A model generated the notes under the pieces. The model did not search any database, was not told the DNA's origin, and saw nothing but the letters and a program-made list of their open reading frames with translations. Shown here in pieces: positions 52,776-63,932 of a stretch of 64,000 nucleotides of DNA. The first letter of the stretch is position 1, and each line of letters starts with the position of its first letter. Source of the stretch: Dactylorhiza incarnata (Eukaryota; Streptophyta; Magnoliopsida; Asparagales; Orchidaceae); NCBI GenBank assembly GCA_033032865.1, contig JAWHQI010000229.1, positions 1,760,501 through 1,824,500 on the forward strand, in the 5' to 3' direction. A program made the translations under genes and the position numbers.

Positions 52776-55700
52776 GACCTCCACACCCACGTGATGAGTA
52801 CCGTATGCCACGTCAGCCCCAGTCAGACCCCAGAGGTCGTGTACCCTCGCACGATCGCCGAGATCATCACCGAGATGAGTATTATCCTCCGGTTCGGAGA
52901 GAGCGTGGATCCCCACCCGCTCGATACGATTATGCCCATGACGATTATCCCGAGGATTACCCCGACCCCCGGAGAGGTGGCCACCAGTTGGACATCACTC
53001 GTCGTATTCGACTCGACGCTCCTACGTTCGATGGACGTCTGGATCCGAAAGCTTTCAGCGATTGGCTCCTGGACATGGACCACTATTTCGAGAGGTACGA
53101 TATGAGTGACGAGCTTTGTGTCCGCCTTGCAAAGATGAAGCTGATCGGACAGGCTAAAGTGTTTTGGATTAGAGTAGAGAGAGCACTGGAGCGAGATGGG
53201 TATTACCCCATCGCCACTTGGGATGAGATGAAGCAGAGGCTGAGTGAGAAGTACATCCCCACGTCTTACCGAGACCAGTTATTTGAGCAGTTGCAGAACT
53301 TACGGCAGGGAACACTCATTGTAGCAGAATATATGGCTCGCTTTGACGAGTTAGTCGTTAGGAGTGACGTTTCGGAGGAACCCATTGCCATTGCATCACG
53401 TTTCAAGGCAGGCCTACGCACTGAGATTCGAAGAGAGTTGATTCCCCACCGTTTAGAGACCGTCGATCAGATATTCCAGCTCGCCCTCGAGTACGAGCAG
53501 TACCTTCGGTCATCTACCACGAAGCAGTTCCCCTCTCGGACTAATTCCTCGACCTTCAGGAAACCCGCTCCACCCCAGACCACCTCGGTTACGCCCTCAC
53601 GTGTTCCCACGGACACTAAGGGCAAGGCCGCCGCCACGGATGGCCAGCGTTCTGGGGGTATTCTGTGTTATAGATGTTTTGGCAGAGGACACGTGGCAGC
53701 GCAGTGCCCCACGCGGACCCTGCTAGTTGAAGGTGAGGAGTGCGAGTTAGAGGAGGAAGAGGAAGGTACGGAAGAGATTAAGGCCACCGTAGAGGAGGGC
53801 TGGGAGAGCGACGCAGAGAGATCATTGGAGGTGGGAGTGATTAGGCGCCTCCTACACACCCCGAGTGTAGACGAGGACTGGCGCCGCACCACCATCTTTT
53901 ACACATATTTTCCTAGCGCAGGTGGGCCCTGTAAGTTAGCCATTGACAGCGGTAGTTGCGTGAACATCGTAGCCCAAAAGGGGCTTGATCGTTTGCAGGT
54001 GAAGGCAGAGCCTCACCCTCATCCTTATCGTGTCGTCTGGGTAGATAAGACGGCGATTCAGGTTACCCAGCGTTGCCTTGTCCCGATTACCATTGCATCA
54101 TTTCAGGACAAGATCTGGTGCGATGTCATTCCCATGGACGTCGCCCATGTGTTGCTGGGCCGCCCCTGGCTATTTGATCGTGACGTCATGTGTTTCGGCC
54201 GCTCGAACACGTGTGTCTTTTATGACAAGGGGCGGAAGATTACATTGACGCCCACCCAGCCCCGTGATAGATCCAAGGGCGTGGTTGAGCCGTCTGTGAG
54301 TATGGGTGCCTCGAGTCCCCTGCACATCTTGAGACGTAGCGAGTTCCTGCGAGACAGGATTGAGGCGGATGTCATTTACATTATAGCCGCCACTCAGGCT
54401 TCTGAGGACACCCCGGTTGACCACCCACTAGCGGTGCGTTCCCTTTTAGACGAGTTCGCGGACATTATACTTGATGAGCTCCCTGATGAGTTGCCTCCCC
54501 CACAGGACATTCGGCATGCTATCGACTTGATCCCGGGAGCTTCTCTTCCGAACCTGCCCCACTATCATATGCACCCTGATGAGCACGCTGAGCTCAAGAG
54601 GTAGGTCGATGAGCTTCTTCGGAAGCAGTTCATCCGTGAGAGCATGAGTCCATGTGCGGTCCCCGCCCTTCTTACCCCTAAGAAGGACGGCAGTTAGCGT
54701 ATGTACATTGATAGCCGCGCCATTAATAAAATCACAGTCAAATACCGCTTTCCGATCCCACGACTCGATGACTTACTAGACACTATGTCTGGTGCCCAGA
54801 TCTTCTCCAAGATCGATCTCCGTAGTGGGTACCATCAGATTCGAGTTCGTGAGGGAGACGAGTGGAAGACCGCTTTCAAGACCAAGGACGGTCTATACGA
54901 GTGGCTAGTCATGCCATTTGGGCTATCTAATGCCCCGAGCACATTCATGTGAGTCATGACTCAGGTGTTGCGGCCCTACATGGGCAAGTTTCTGGTTGTG
55001 TATTTTGACGATATACTGATCTACAGCCAGACTCAGGCTGCTCACCTCAATCATTTGAGGCTTCTCTTTGGCACCCTCCGCCGAGAGAAATTGTATGTGA
55101 ATCTGAAGAAGTGCTCCTTCCTTTCCGAGTCCGTTCATTTCCTAGGCTTTATTATATCCTCGACTGGCGTATTTGTGGACCCTGATAAGGTCAAATCCAT
55201 TCGCGATTGGCCTGTGCCGGCAAACATCCACGAGGCTCGCAGCTTTCACGGACTTGCCACCTTCTATAGGAGGTTCGTCCAGAGATTTAGTACGATTATG
55301 GCCCCCTTCACGAGCTGCCTCAAGAAGGGCGAGTTTCAGTGGACCCCCGCTGCCACTAGGGCCTTCGAAGAGATTAAGGAGAGATTGACGACGGCTCCTT
55401 TTCTGGGACTGCCGGATTTTAGTCGAACATTTGAGGTTGCGTGTGATGCGTCCGGTGTTGGTATCAGTGACGTATTGAGCCAGGAGGGACATCCAGTTTC
55501 TTACTTTAGTGAGAAGCTGAACGAGGCCAAGAAAAAATACTCGAATTATGATCGAGAATTTTATGCTATTGTCCAGTCTCTGCGCTAATGGAGACACTAC
55601 CTCCTCCCACGGGAGTTTGTCTTGTATTCCGATCACCAGGCGCTACGCTATCTCGACTCGCAGCGCAAGCTGGGACACCGACGTGCAAAGTGGGTCGAGT

Positions 55701-56998
55701 ATCTGCAGGATTTTCACTATGTTCTCAAACACCGAGCTGGTGTCGAGAACAAACCGGCTGATGCGTTGAGTCGCCGTGTCTCCTTGCTGCAGACGATGAC
55801 CGCGAGCGTAGATGGACTTGAGAGGTTGATCCTGGACTACCCGACGTGTCCTGACTTTGGAGAGATTTACACCGCCCTATCCAGAGATCCACCCGACCCT
55901 GTTGAGGGATATCAGATCTTTGAGGGATACCTATACCGAGGCTCCCGCTTATGCGTTCCCCAGACATCATACCGTGACTATCTGGTTTGGGAGTTGCACG
56001 CGGGCAGGGCCGCCGGGCACTTTGGTCGGGATAAGTCTATAGCCATCGTCGAGAATCGCCTATATTGGCCCAGCCTCAGGAAAGATGTGGCTCGTATTGT
56101 CCGTCACTGCCGTATCTGCCAAACGGCCAAGGGTACCAAACAGAACACGGGTATGTACACTCCATTACCTGTACCGCACCGCCCTTGGGAGGACATTAGC
56201 ATGGATTTTGTTCTTGGACTTCCCCGCACTCTGCAGAAAAAAGATTCCATCTTCGTGGTGGTCGATCGGTATTCAAAGATGGCACACTTCATCGCTTGCC
56301 GCAAGACGGCAGACGCGACTCACGTAGCGTCTATCTTTATGAGGGTTGTCTTTCGATTGCATGACCTACCCAAGTCGATTGTGTCAGACCGCGATGTGAG
56401 ATTTATGAATTACTTTTGGAAAACTCTGTGGCACAAGACTGGTACCATTCTTAGGTTCTCCTCAGCGTATCATCCACAGACGGACGGGCAGACCGAGGTA
56501 GTAAATAGGAGCTTAGGAAACCTCTTGAGATGTCTAGTTGGTGAGCATGTAGGTAGTTGGGACTTAGATTTACTGATTGCTGAGTTCGCCTACAATAGCT
56601 CAGTTAATAGGTCCACCGGGCTAAGTCCATTCCACGTAGTATCAGGCTATGACCCTAGGAAGCTCATTGACCTCTTACCGAGCCCTTTAGAGTCTCGCCC
56701 TAGTGAGTCTGCTGAGTCCTTCACACAGCATTTGCATGAGTTGCATGAGTCGATTCGCCGAAAAATAATAATGAGCAATGAAAATTACAAAACCCATGCA
56801 GATAAGCATAGGCGAGAGCAAGTAATTAATGTAGGTGATAAAGTGATGGTGCGAATCCGACCGGAGAGGCTCCCCTCGGGGACTGCCAAAAAGTTGAGCG
56901 TCAGGCGAATGGGCTCATACTCATATTATAAATCGTATTGGGACAAACGCCTACCGGCTCGATATTCCGACAAGTATGGGCATTCATCCAGTATTTAA
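52760..56998 (+). pseudogene. G gag-pol: capsid, protease, RT, RNase H, integrase
   Basis: One frame apart from stops. Gag core from 52990 (IRLDAPTFDGRLDPKAFSDW), zinc knuckle CYRCFGRGHVAAQC (53665-53706), protease CKLAIDSGSCVNIV (53931), RT with [20 protein letters not shown] and catalytic [11 protein letters not shown] (YFDD, 55001-55012), RNase H with [20 protein letters not shown] and YSDHQALRYL, integrase zinc finger ending CRICQTAKG, and core with MDFVLGLPR, IVSDRDVRF, QTDGQTEVVNR. In-frame stops: TAG 54602, TAG 54698, TGA 54950, TAA 55586, each explainable as C-to-T or G-to-A. The frame fails near 56920 before the C-terminal GPY/F-like part. Confidence 0.92.
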
Positions 56999-57379
56999 TG
57001 TCGAGGATCTGACATTGTACTACGAACCTTACGAGTATGTGGACCCGACCGGTGGAGATGCCCAGTCTTTTCCACCTCCACTTTCGTTACCTGCCCCCAC
57101 TCATACGCCGCCACTAACTGATAGTCACTACAGTACACCCTATGTTGCCACCCACCCACTCGGGGACTCGTCTTCTTTGGTCTCACCATCGGCACCACCG
57201 ATCGCATCGGATTCCACCACTCGAGAGATGAGTGTATTACTGAGATCAGAGCCCACCAGTTTGTTTCTACTACGAATGGGCCGCGCTGTCGTTACTTGGT
57301 ACACTGGCAAGGCCGCCCTGATGCTGACGATGCTTGGATATTGCCGCCGGAGCTCGATCGACTCGCCCCTGGACTTTGA
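56930..57379 (+). pseudogene. G integrase C-terminus and chromodomain
   Basis: After the frameshift: INRIGTNAYRLDIPTSMGIH, PVFNVEDLTLYYEPYE. A second shift near 57225 leads to RCRYLVHWQGRPDADDAWIL then PPELDRL, a chromodomain core (YLV-x-W-x-G followed by W). In chromoviruses this domain recognises histone marks and steers integration into heterochromatin. Confidence 0.82.
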
Positions 57380-57435
57380 CTTCAGTACGATCATCTTCAT
57401 TCATCGGAGATGAAGGCTTTTCAGTCGGGGGGAGT

Positions 57436-58391
57436 TGATGGGGATCCATCAGTTGTTGCACCCGGAGGGGTTCGCTGCAAGGCGGGACCCACATTTATCT
57501 ATTCGCGCAGGAAGAAGTGATCGGATCGCTGATCCGACTTCGCGGTTGCGTCCGGTGCGCCGTTGCGAGTCGAAATCATATATTAGTTTATTATTTTCGA
57601 GTTTGTTTTCATATATTTAGTGGTCGATCCCCACCGGCCAATCATAGCCGTTGATGGGGATGCCCTAGGCTTTTCTTCTTTTATAAATAGAGGTTGTAAG
57701 GGCTGAAAGAGGCATTGCAGAATTTGGAGAACATCATTCCCGGATTCCAGCGATCAACCCGCGGTGCCGACGCCGTGGAACCCTAGGTGACGATTCCTAG
57801 GTGCTCAAACTTCTCCCCAAGGTACTACTCATCCATTGCCTCCTTCCCCCTCCGAAACCCCACTCGCAGCCCCATAACGCCGAACCACTGTTCACGAATC
57901 ACTGTTCACGGAAACAATGCTGACGGAAATCCATGTTCACCGAAAACACTGTTCACTGAAACACTGTTCACCCGCAAAATTGTCATCCATCCACCTCTCT
58001 TCCCTTCGTGGTTCCACTCCCAAATTTCCTACGAACGCTAGATCAATTCCGATCTAGAGTTTCCAACCCCGATCCGTTATTTCCACCACCATACATCACC
58101 CCACTTCCCGGATCCGCTATCATACATTGAATCTATCCTTCCTCCACCCGGATCTACCCCCTAGTGGCCGGATCTATCCATTTCCGGCCCGATCTCCTCA
58201 TTTTCCACCGTGGGCAGCCACCTCCACCCCGTCACCCATCCGGTTCCTCCATCGATCGCCGATCTACGCCTCTGGGCTCCAGTTCTACAGTGCCTCGGTT
58301 CAGCCCGCTAGTTTGTGAGTATTTCGTTGTACTTTGACATTTGATTTGGTATTATTACTTGGTGTTTTCTCTGTGCTTGTTTGGAGTTGTA
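57436..58391 (+). repeat. G 3' LTR, truncated at its 3' end
   Basis: Follows the 5' LTR closely up to ctgtgcttgtttggagttgta, then switches to S-family LTR sequence. About 290 bp of LTR end are missing, so the usual target-site duplication is lost. Confidence 0.9.
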
Positions 58392-58869
58392 CTAGTGGAA
58401 TTTTCCTTAGCGTTCGTGTCTACGCCGTCTGCTTCCTGAGCCGATCTGCGTCAAGCTTTAGGTTTTGTGTTTATGTTTCATATCTTTTACTGTCGGATAT
58501 TTCTGTTACGTAATAATTATAATCAGTCATTTTCTCTGTTTGCATGGGCAACTGTTAGGCTAAATATTATATGTACTAGAATGATATACTTGCATGCTCA
58601 TTCATCTGCGATGATCACTGCATAAAAATCTATTCCAAAACTTGTATCCTGAGTTTTATTCAAAAATGCATGTGCACCGGTTTTAAACTATTATATTTTA
58701 AAGCTTCCGCAACAAAACAAAGTGTTTTTCTTCAAATTAATTATTTTAAAACTTATTATCAGCTTCTCTGCTTCCGCCTTAGCAGGCATGGATTTTCCTT
58801 CCGCCCATGCCTGTGGCATCACGACCCGCCCGAAGCGCACTCTGACTCTTGTTGAGACGGGTCGTGACA
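58392..58869 (+). repeat. S2 3' LTR tail
   Basis: Matches the last ~480 bp of the S1 LTR (12872-13351), ending gagacgggtcgtgaca. Confidence 0.9.
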
Positions 58870-59724
58870 CGCCTCATCGGATTCAGGATGTTACAAACAC
58901 CTCCGGATACGAACCAGTGACCTAAGGATTTATCTGCGGAAGTTGGTGGGCTTGTAACATCCTAAATACGATGAGGGCGGTCTGATGAGCGCGCTGAGTG
59001 CTTTAAGGGCAGTGTAGCCTAGGTAAAGCAGCTCCTGGCAGGCTTCTAGGTGAAAGGAGGTGCAAGAATGAACCGGATCTCACATCGAAATTGGAGGAAA
59101 AGTCATTGGTCTTATGTAATAATTTGATTCCTTAAATATCAAAGAGGCGCCTCTTCGGAGTAACCGGTGGAGTTGCGTTGGAAACTCTAAGGTTAAGCGT
59201 GCTCCGGTGGGAGTAGTTCTGGGATGGGTGACCTCCTGAAAAATGTTTGTGCGCACCTGTGGAAAAGGGTAAAATTGTGTGGCTCGGCTCAGTATAGGCT
59301 AGAATGAACCAAAATGGACAATACTTCGGATATTGTGAGGGTTGGATCGTTACAAATGGAATCATAGTCAGACCTCCTACATTATAGTGTGTGGTTCGGG
59401 GACGAACCAGGCGTAAGTTGGTGGGCTTGTAACACCATGAATTCAATGAGGGCGGGGAATGCTTTTGGGGTAGTAAAGCTCAGGCAAAGTAACTCCTGGC
59501 AGGCTTCAAGGATGACACTTCTTGGTGAAAGGAGGTGCAGGAATGGATCGAAACTCCAAGATTAGGCGTGCTCTAGTGGGAGTAGTCATGGGATGGGTGA
59601 CCTCTTGGGAAGTGCTCGTGGGCCACCCATGGAAAAGGGTAAAACTGTGCGATTCAGCTTAGTATAGGTTGGGATTAACCAAAGCAGATAATACTTCTGA
59701 TATTCTGAGGGTTGGGTAATTACA
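58870..59724 (+). mobile_element. Cassandra TRIM, plus strand
   Basis: 58870-58895 is the inverted start of a Cassandra LTR (reads tgtaacatcctgaatccgat on the minus strand). 58896-58952 is internal-domain-like. LTR 58953-59354 (tgtaacatcc ... gatcgttaca), internal 59355-59427 with a primer-binding site degraded to aatggaatcatag, and LTR 59428-59724 with about 100 bp missing. Both LTRs hold the 5S segment (59190-59240; 59559-59610). Confidence 0.9.
59190..59240 (+). promoter_or_regulatory. 5S-like promoter segment in Cassandra LTR
   Basis: ggttaagcgtgctccggtgg, gagtagttctgggatgggtg, acctcctg. A second copy lies at 59559-59610. Confidence 0.85.
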
Positions 59725-60840
59725 AAACACACGTGTATTGTACAATAAGATCGTAAGATCGCATTAACTATGACCTCATCCAGCGATAGAGGTAAGGGCG
59801 GGATTTAGGAGAAGAACTCATCTTTGAGTGTAAGACCCTCGATGTCTCTACAAATTATATGCTCGAGAGTCATCCCATGGTAAGGATCAGTTGTCTAAGA
59901 TTCACTGTGTATTGTACAATGAGAACGCAAGATCGAATTATCTATGACCTCATCCAGTGATAGAGGTAAGGGCAAGATTTAGGCGAAGAACTCATCTTTG
60001 AGTGTAAGACCCTCGATGTCTCTACAAATTATATGCTCGAGAGTCATCCCATGGTAAGGATCAGGAGTCTAAGATTCACTGTGTATTGACTACTTTGTCA
60101 ACATTTAGAGGAGTGACCAAAATATCAAATACTCGCTCGGATGTTCATAGCACTCTCCTCAATCTTTCTTTTTGTAAACCGCCAGATGAGACTCATGATG
60201 GGCTACCTCATTTAATAAGCATTTAGTATACCTCACGTTCATTCTTCTAGCGAGTTTGATGAGTTAGTTACTCACCATTTGTATCATGTGCATCTCTTGC
60301 ATCACATTATCTGCAATAAGATTACATTTATTTAATTAGTCTTGCAAAGCTTACACAGAAAATTACATCAAAGATCAGCATTTCCATGAAGGTGCTCGAA
60401 TAATGGTTTGCATTTTGACCAGAGAGATTCCCATCGAGAACAGCGAAGAAATTGAATATTTGGTGTATGGGCGCATACATTGTCTTAGGAAAGATTGGAT
60501 TAGACATGCTTGAGCTAGATATCCCTGAGAATATGGGTATATACCTCATTTTCAATGTAGACACCCTGTATTCAACATACTGGATTTGAATCCATTCTTC
60601 GAATCATCGAGTCACTTAGACCCACGACCCGGCACGCCTCACCCGCACCCACAACCCCAACCTCTACCCAACGGCACATATACATCAATGACAACCTACG
60701 CCCAGCAGCGCTCTGCACTTTTGACGGGGTCATCAACGTCGTCAGTCATACACCGACTTTCAAAGGATATTACAAAGATCTTATACCACGAGAACATCAA
60801 ACCACTGGGCCACCGAATGGACTTGTTACGGGCCCTCGTT
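59725..60840 (+). pseudogene. Gypsy relic, continuation
   Basis: Resumes the relic cut at 48750: TCIVQ*DRKIALT corresponds to G's TCVFYDKGRKITLT. After a duplication and a large deletion of RT to integrase, the C-terminal part follows: SSEFDELVTHHLYHVH (G: ESAESFTQHLHELHES), PERFPSRTAKKLN, then RKIGLDMLELDIPENMGIYL, IFNVDTL. Heavily decayed, older than the elements inside it. Confidence 0.78.
59733..60080 (+). repeat. 174-bp tandem duplication in gypsy relic
   Basis: gtgtattgtacaat starts at 59733 and 59907, and gtgtattgac at 60081. Copies differ at scattered bases. 174 bp is 58 codons, so the frame was kept. Confidence 0.92.
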
Positions 60841-61179
60841 TGAGACCTTGTTCGCGGGGGAAGGAGGGGGAAGTCCCGTAGAGGATCGGCGTTGGCCCTG
60901 CAAGATCCTCTCAAACCTATCTCGTCGGGAGAGGAGCTACGAAGGAGGCGGATGGAGCGGAGCAGTCGAGCGGCGGCGGCGAGCGATTTCGTCGGGCGGA
61001 AGAGGCGAAAGCGGGCTGTGTCTGCGTGCGGGAGAAGGGAAGCGGCTAGGGCGTCGGGTTTCTGTGAGGTAGAGAGAAGATTTAGAGAGAGAGATATTGA
61101 TTAATGATTTCGATGCCATTAAAACCAACCTAAACCCAACCCTATAACCGATTGGAGCCAAACCCATACCAAGGTTCCA

Positions 61180-61659
61180 AATTAAAAATACAATGCCGAA
61201 ATAAAAGATACAATGCGGAAACATAAAGAGATGTCTAAGCGGTGTGCGTCGAGGTGCGGCGTTTGTACGTGATCCCCCAACGTGGGTCTGTAACATCTCC
61301 GTCGGCGTCGTCATCAAAAGTCTGTCCTCAAGCTTGAACTGGAGTTGTGGGGGCAAGTGGACCAAGGGTTCAGGAGGTGGCACCTCCACGAATGGCTTCA
61401 ACTGCGAGATGTGGAACACGTCGTGAATGCGGGCCTCGGAAGAGAGTTGGAGACGGTATGCCACCTCTCCAATGCGCTCTGAAATCATGAACGGCCCGTA
61501 GAACTTGGGCCCCAGCTTGTTGTAGGAACTCTGAGCTATGGTCGTCGGGCGATAAGGGCGGCGTTTAAGCCACCCAATCTCCTGAAGCGAAGAACAGCTC
61601 GCGGTGCCCCCGATTGTAAGTGGTCTCCATGCGGGCCTGAGCCTGAAGCAGTCGCTCAC
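61180..61659 (-). pseudogene. Gypsy integrase C-terminal region (minus strand)
   Basis: KLGPKFYGPFMISERIGEVA, YRLQLSSEARIHDVFHISQL and KPFVEVPPPEPL, the GPY/F module. A chromodomain is not recognisable; the frame runs on into the putative LTR. Confidence 0.85.
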
Positions 61660-61837
61660 GGGCTAAACCGAGGATCTAGTCACGGGTGGACAGCTCGATG
61701 TCGATAGTGGGAGAGCGGGCGGAGGCACTAGCATATGTAAGGAGGCGAGACGGATCTCGTACATAGACTAGTCAGAAAGGCGTGGTCTGCAGGGCGGAAT
61801 GGTAGGACGTATTGTAACAATACTCCACCCATGGAAG

Positions 61838-62240
61838 TCACCGTACCCAATCCTTGGGGCGGTCCCCAGTAATACAATGCAGGTACATCTCTAGTGTCAA
61901 ATTGATCACCTCCGTCTGCCCGTCCAATTGCGGGTGGTATGTCGAAAAGAATGTGTCAGCTTGGTGCCACATAACGCAAAGAGCTCCTGCCAAAATAGGG
62001 AGGTGAAAATCTTGTCCCTGTCTAACACTATACTCTCTGAAATGTTGTGTAAATAAAACACCTGGTCGAAGAAGATGCGGGCCACCACGTCCCCTACAAT
62101 AGGGCAACTCATTGCCATGAAGTTCGCGCCCTTGGACAAACGATCGACCACCACGAAGATGTTGGATCGGCCCCTCGAAGTAGGTAACCCCTCAATGAAA
62201 TCCATAGATATTTCGTCCCATATCTATGTAGGGACGGGAA
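61838..62240 (-). pseudogene. Gypsy integrase core (minus strand)
   Basis: MDFIEGLPTSRGRSNIFVVV, DRLSKGANFMAM and SIVLDRDKIFTSLFWQELF. A frameshift precedes STYHPQLDGQTEVINLTLEM, which carries the catalytic Glu. Confidence 0.85.
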
Positions 62241-62337
62241 GAGGCTGGAGCAGCCCGGGTGGTAGGAGGGGGTCGGCCTTGCTGCGCTGGCAAGCGGGGG
62301 CAAAGGGCGATGAAGTCTTGGACCCCCCATTTGGTCC

Positions 62338-63315
62338 CTACCAAAACAACTCAGCCCGGATCCGCTGAAGGGTCTTATGAACCCCTTCATGGGTGGTGTC
62401 GTTGAACCCCATCAGAATATCCAGAATCAAGGGAGAAGTAGGTGAAAGATAGTGGCGATCCTTGTATAGGATGAAGCCTTCCCGAACTGTCCAATGCACT
62501 GGCAAACTCCCATCTTCAATGCGGCAAAGTAGCTGGCGTAGAACCGGAGTGCCCTGAATCTCCCTCTGCAGGCGGTGGCGAATGATCAAGGTCGGGTGAG
62601 AAATGGCCAACAAGGATCCCTTCTGATGGTCGCGGCGGGAGAGGACGTCAGCGGCCCGGTTCAAGGCACCCGCCTTGTATTCCACACAAAAGTCAAAGCC
62701 TAGAAGTTTACTGATCCAACGTTGTTGTGGGGTAGTGGTAAGCGATGCTCCAATGGGTCCTTGAGGCTGAAATGATCGGTGCGAATAAGTAAAGGACGCC
62801 CTCATAAGTACGGTCGCCAATGATGGACGGCTTTGGCCAATCCAATCAGTCTTGCTCGTAAGACTGAAGCTTCTGATGATGAATGGCGGTCCGGCGGCTA
62901 AAATAGGCGATCGGGTGGCTCCCCTGTTGGAGCACCGCACCCCTGACCGGATGCGTCACACTCTACCTGGAACTCCTGGTCAAAATCTGGTAGACGTAGC
63001 ACTGGGGCCGATACCAGGGTCTGCTGAAGAGCATGAAAAGCAGTCATCGCTGAGTCCCCCCCACTCGAAGGACTGTCTCTTCAAGAGGGAAAACAATGGT
63101 GTTGCAACGACGTTGTACCCCTGTATAAAACGCCGATAATAGCCTGTCAGGCCAAGAAAACCCTGGAGTTCCCGCTGGGACTGGGGAATGGGCCAATCGT
63201 TCACGCCCTGGATCTTGAGGGGGTCAGCGGACATCCTTGTACTGTCAACCATATGCCCCAAGTAGGAGACCCGATCAATCTCAAAAGAACACTTGGCTCG
63301 CTTCAAGAAAAGCAT
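62338..63315 (-). pseudogene. Gypsy RT thumb, RNase H and integrase zinc region (minus strand)
   Basis: LFLKRAKCSFEIDRVSYLGH, FLGLTGYYRRFIQGY, then after frame changes WISKLLGFDFCVEYKAGALN, RAADVLSRR (RNase H end) and THEGVHKTLQRIRAELFW (His part of the HHCC finger). The Cys part PACQRSKADPLLPP follows at about 62300 with its first Cys altered. Confidence 0.82.
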
Positions 63316-63330
63316 GTGAGTGCGGACTAA

Positions 63331-63932
63331 CTAAAAAATCGCTCGAAGGTGGCCCAGATGGGACTCCAAAGTAGTGTTGTAGACCAAAATGTCGTCAAAG
63401 AAAACAAGTACGCAACGACGTAACAAGTCATGAAATACCTCATTCATAAGGTCCTGAAAGGTGGAGGGGGCATTGGTGAGCCCGAAGGGCATCACGAGGA
63501 ACTCGAAGTGGCCATGGTGGGTAAGGAAAGTTGTCTTCTCTACATCCTCGGGGACCATGTGCACCTGATGGTAACCGGAGCAAAGGTCCAGCTTGGAGAA
63601 GAAGAAGGCGTCGTGCAACTCATCCAGTAGCTCATCCACAACCGGAATGGGGAACTTGTCCTTCACCGTCCGCGCATTCAGCTCGCGTTAATCGACGCAA
63701 AAATGTCATGTGTCGTCCTTGTTGACCAAAGAAGACTGGAGAGGAGAAAGGGGACACAATGTGGCGGATGATGCCCTGTCGCAGCATCGCGTCGCATTGT
63801 CGCTCAATCTTGTCCTTCTGTCGAAATGGATAGCGGTAGGGGCGAACAACTACGGGAGCCGTCTCCGGCAAGAAGCAAATGTTGTGATCCCGGCGCCGCA
63901 AGGGAGGAAGACCCGTCGGGACGGTGGTGGTT
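63331..63932 (-). pseudogene. Gypsy RT (minus strand)
   Basis: RRRDHNICFLPETAPVVVRP, YRYPFRQKDKIERQCDAML, GIIRHIVSPFSSPV, a frameshift, then [57 protein letters not shown] and catalytic [12 protein letters not shown] (FFDD). Confidence 0.88.

Larger units (their letters stand above)
51106..58391 (+). mobile_element. G: Ty3/gypsy chromovirus
   Basis: 5' LTR 51106-52344, primer-binding site from 52346, gag-pol 52407-56998, chromodomain segment 57230-57379, polypurine tract tcggggggagt and 3' LTR from 57436, which is cut at 58391 where the S2 LTR tail resumes. Pol order is protease, RT, RNase H, integrase, the gypsy order. The C-terminal chromodomain makes it a chromovirus. LTRs are very similar, but the reading contains four nonsense codons and three shifts. 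I do not assign the clade with certainty; the protease wording (WCDVIPMDVAHVLLGRPW) is typical of CRM/Reina/Galadriel relatives. Confidence 0.93.
60841..63932 (-). mobile_element. Reina-like gypsy element, minus strand, partial
   Basis: Pol reads leftwards: RT (63901-63331), RT thumb/RNase H start (63315-62980), RNase H end and integrase zinc region (62940-62338), integrase core (62205-61838), integrase C-terminus (61659 down to about 61180). A candidate 3' LTR is 60841-61223 (minus-strand ends tgtttccgcattg ... caaggtctca), by position only. Gag and protease would lie beyond the right breakpoint. Frameshifts and stops throughout. Confidence 0.82.

Noticed and set aside
52475..52916. Minus-strand ORFs opposite G gag
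   Set aside because: Shadows of the plus-strand gag frame in GC-rich sequence.
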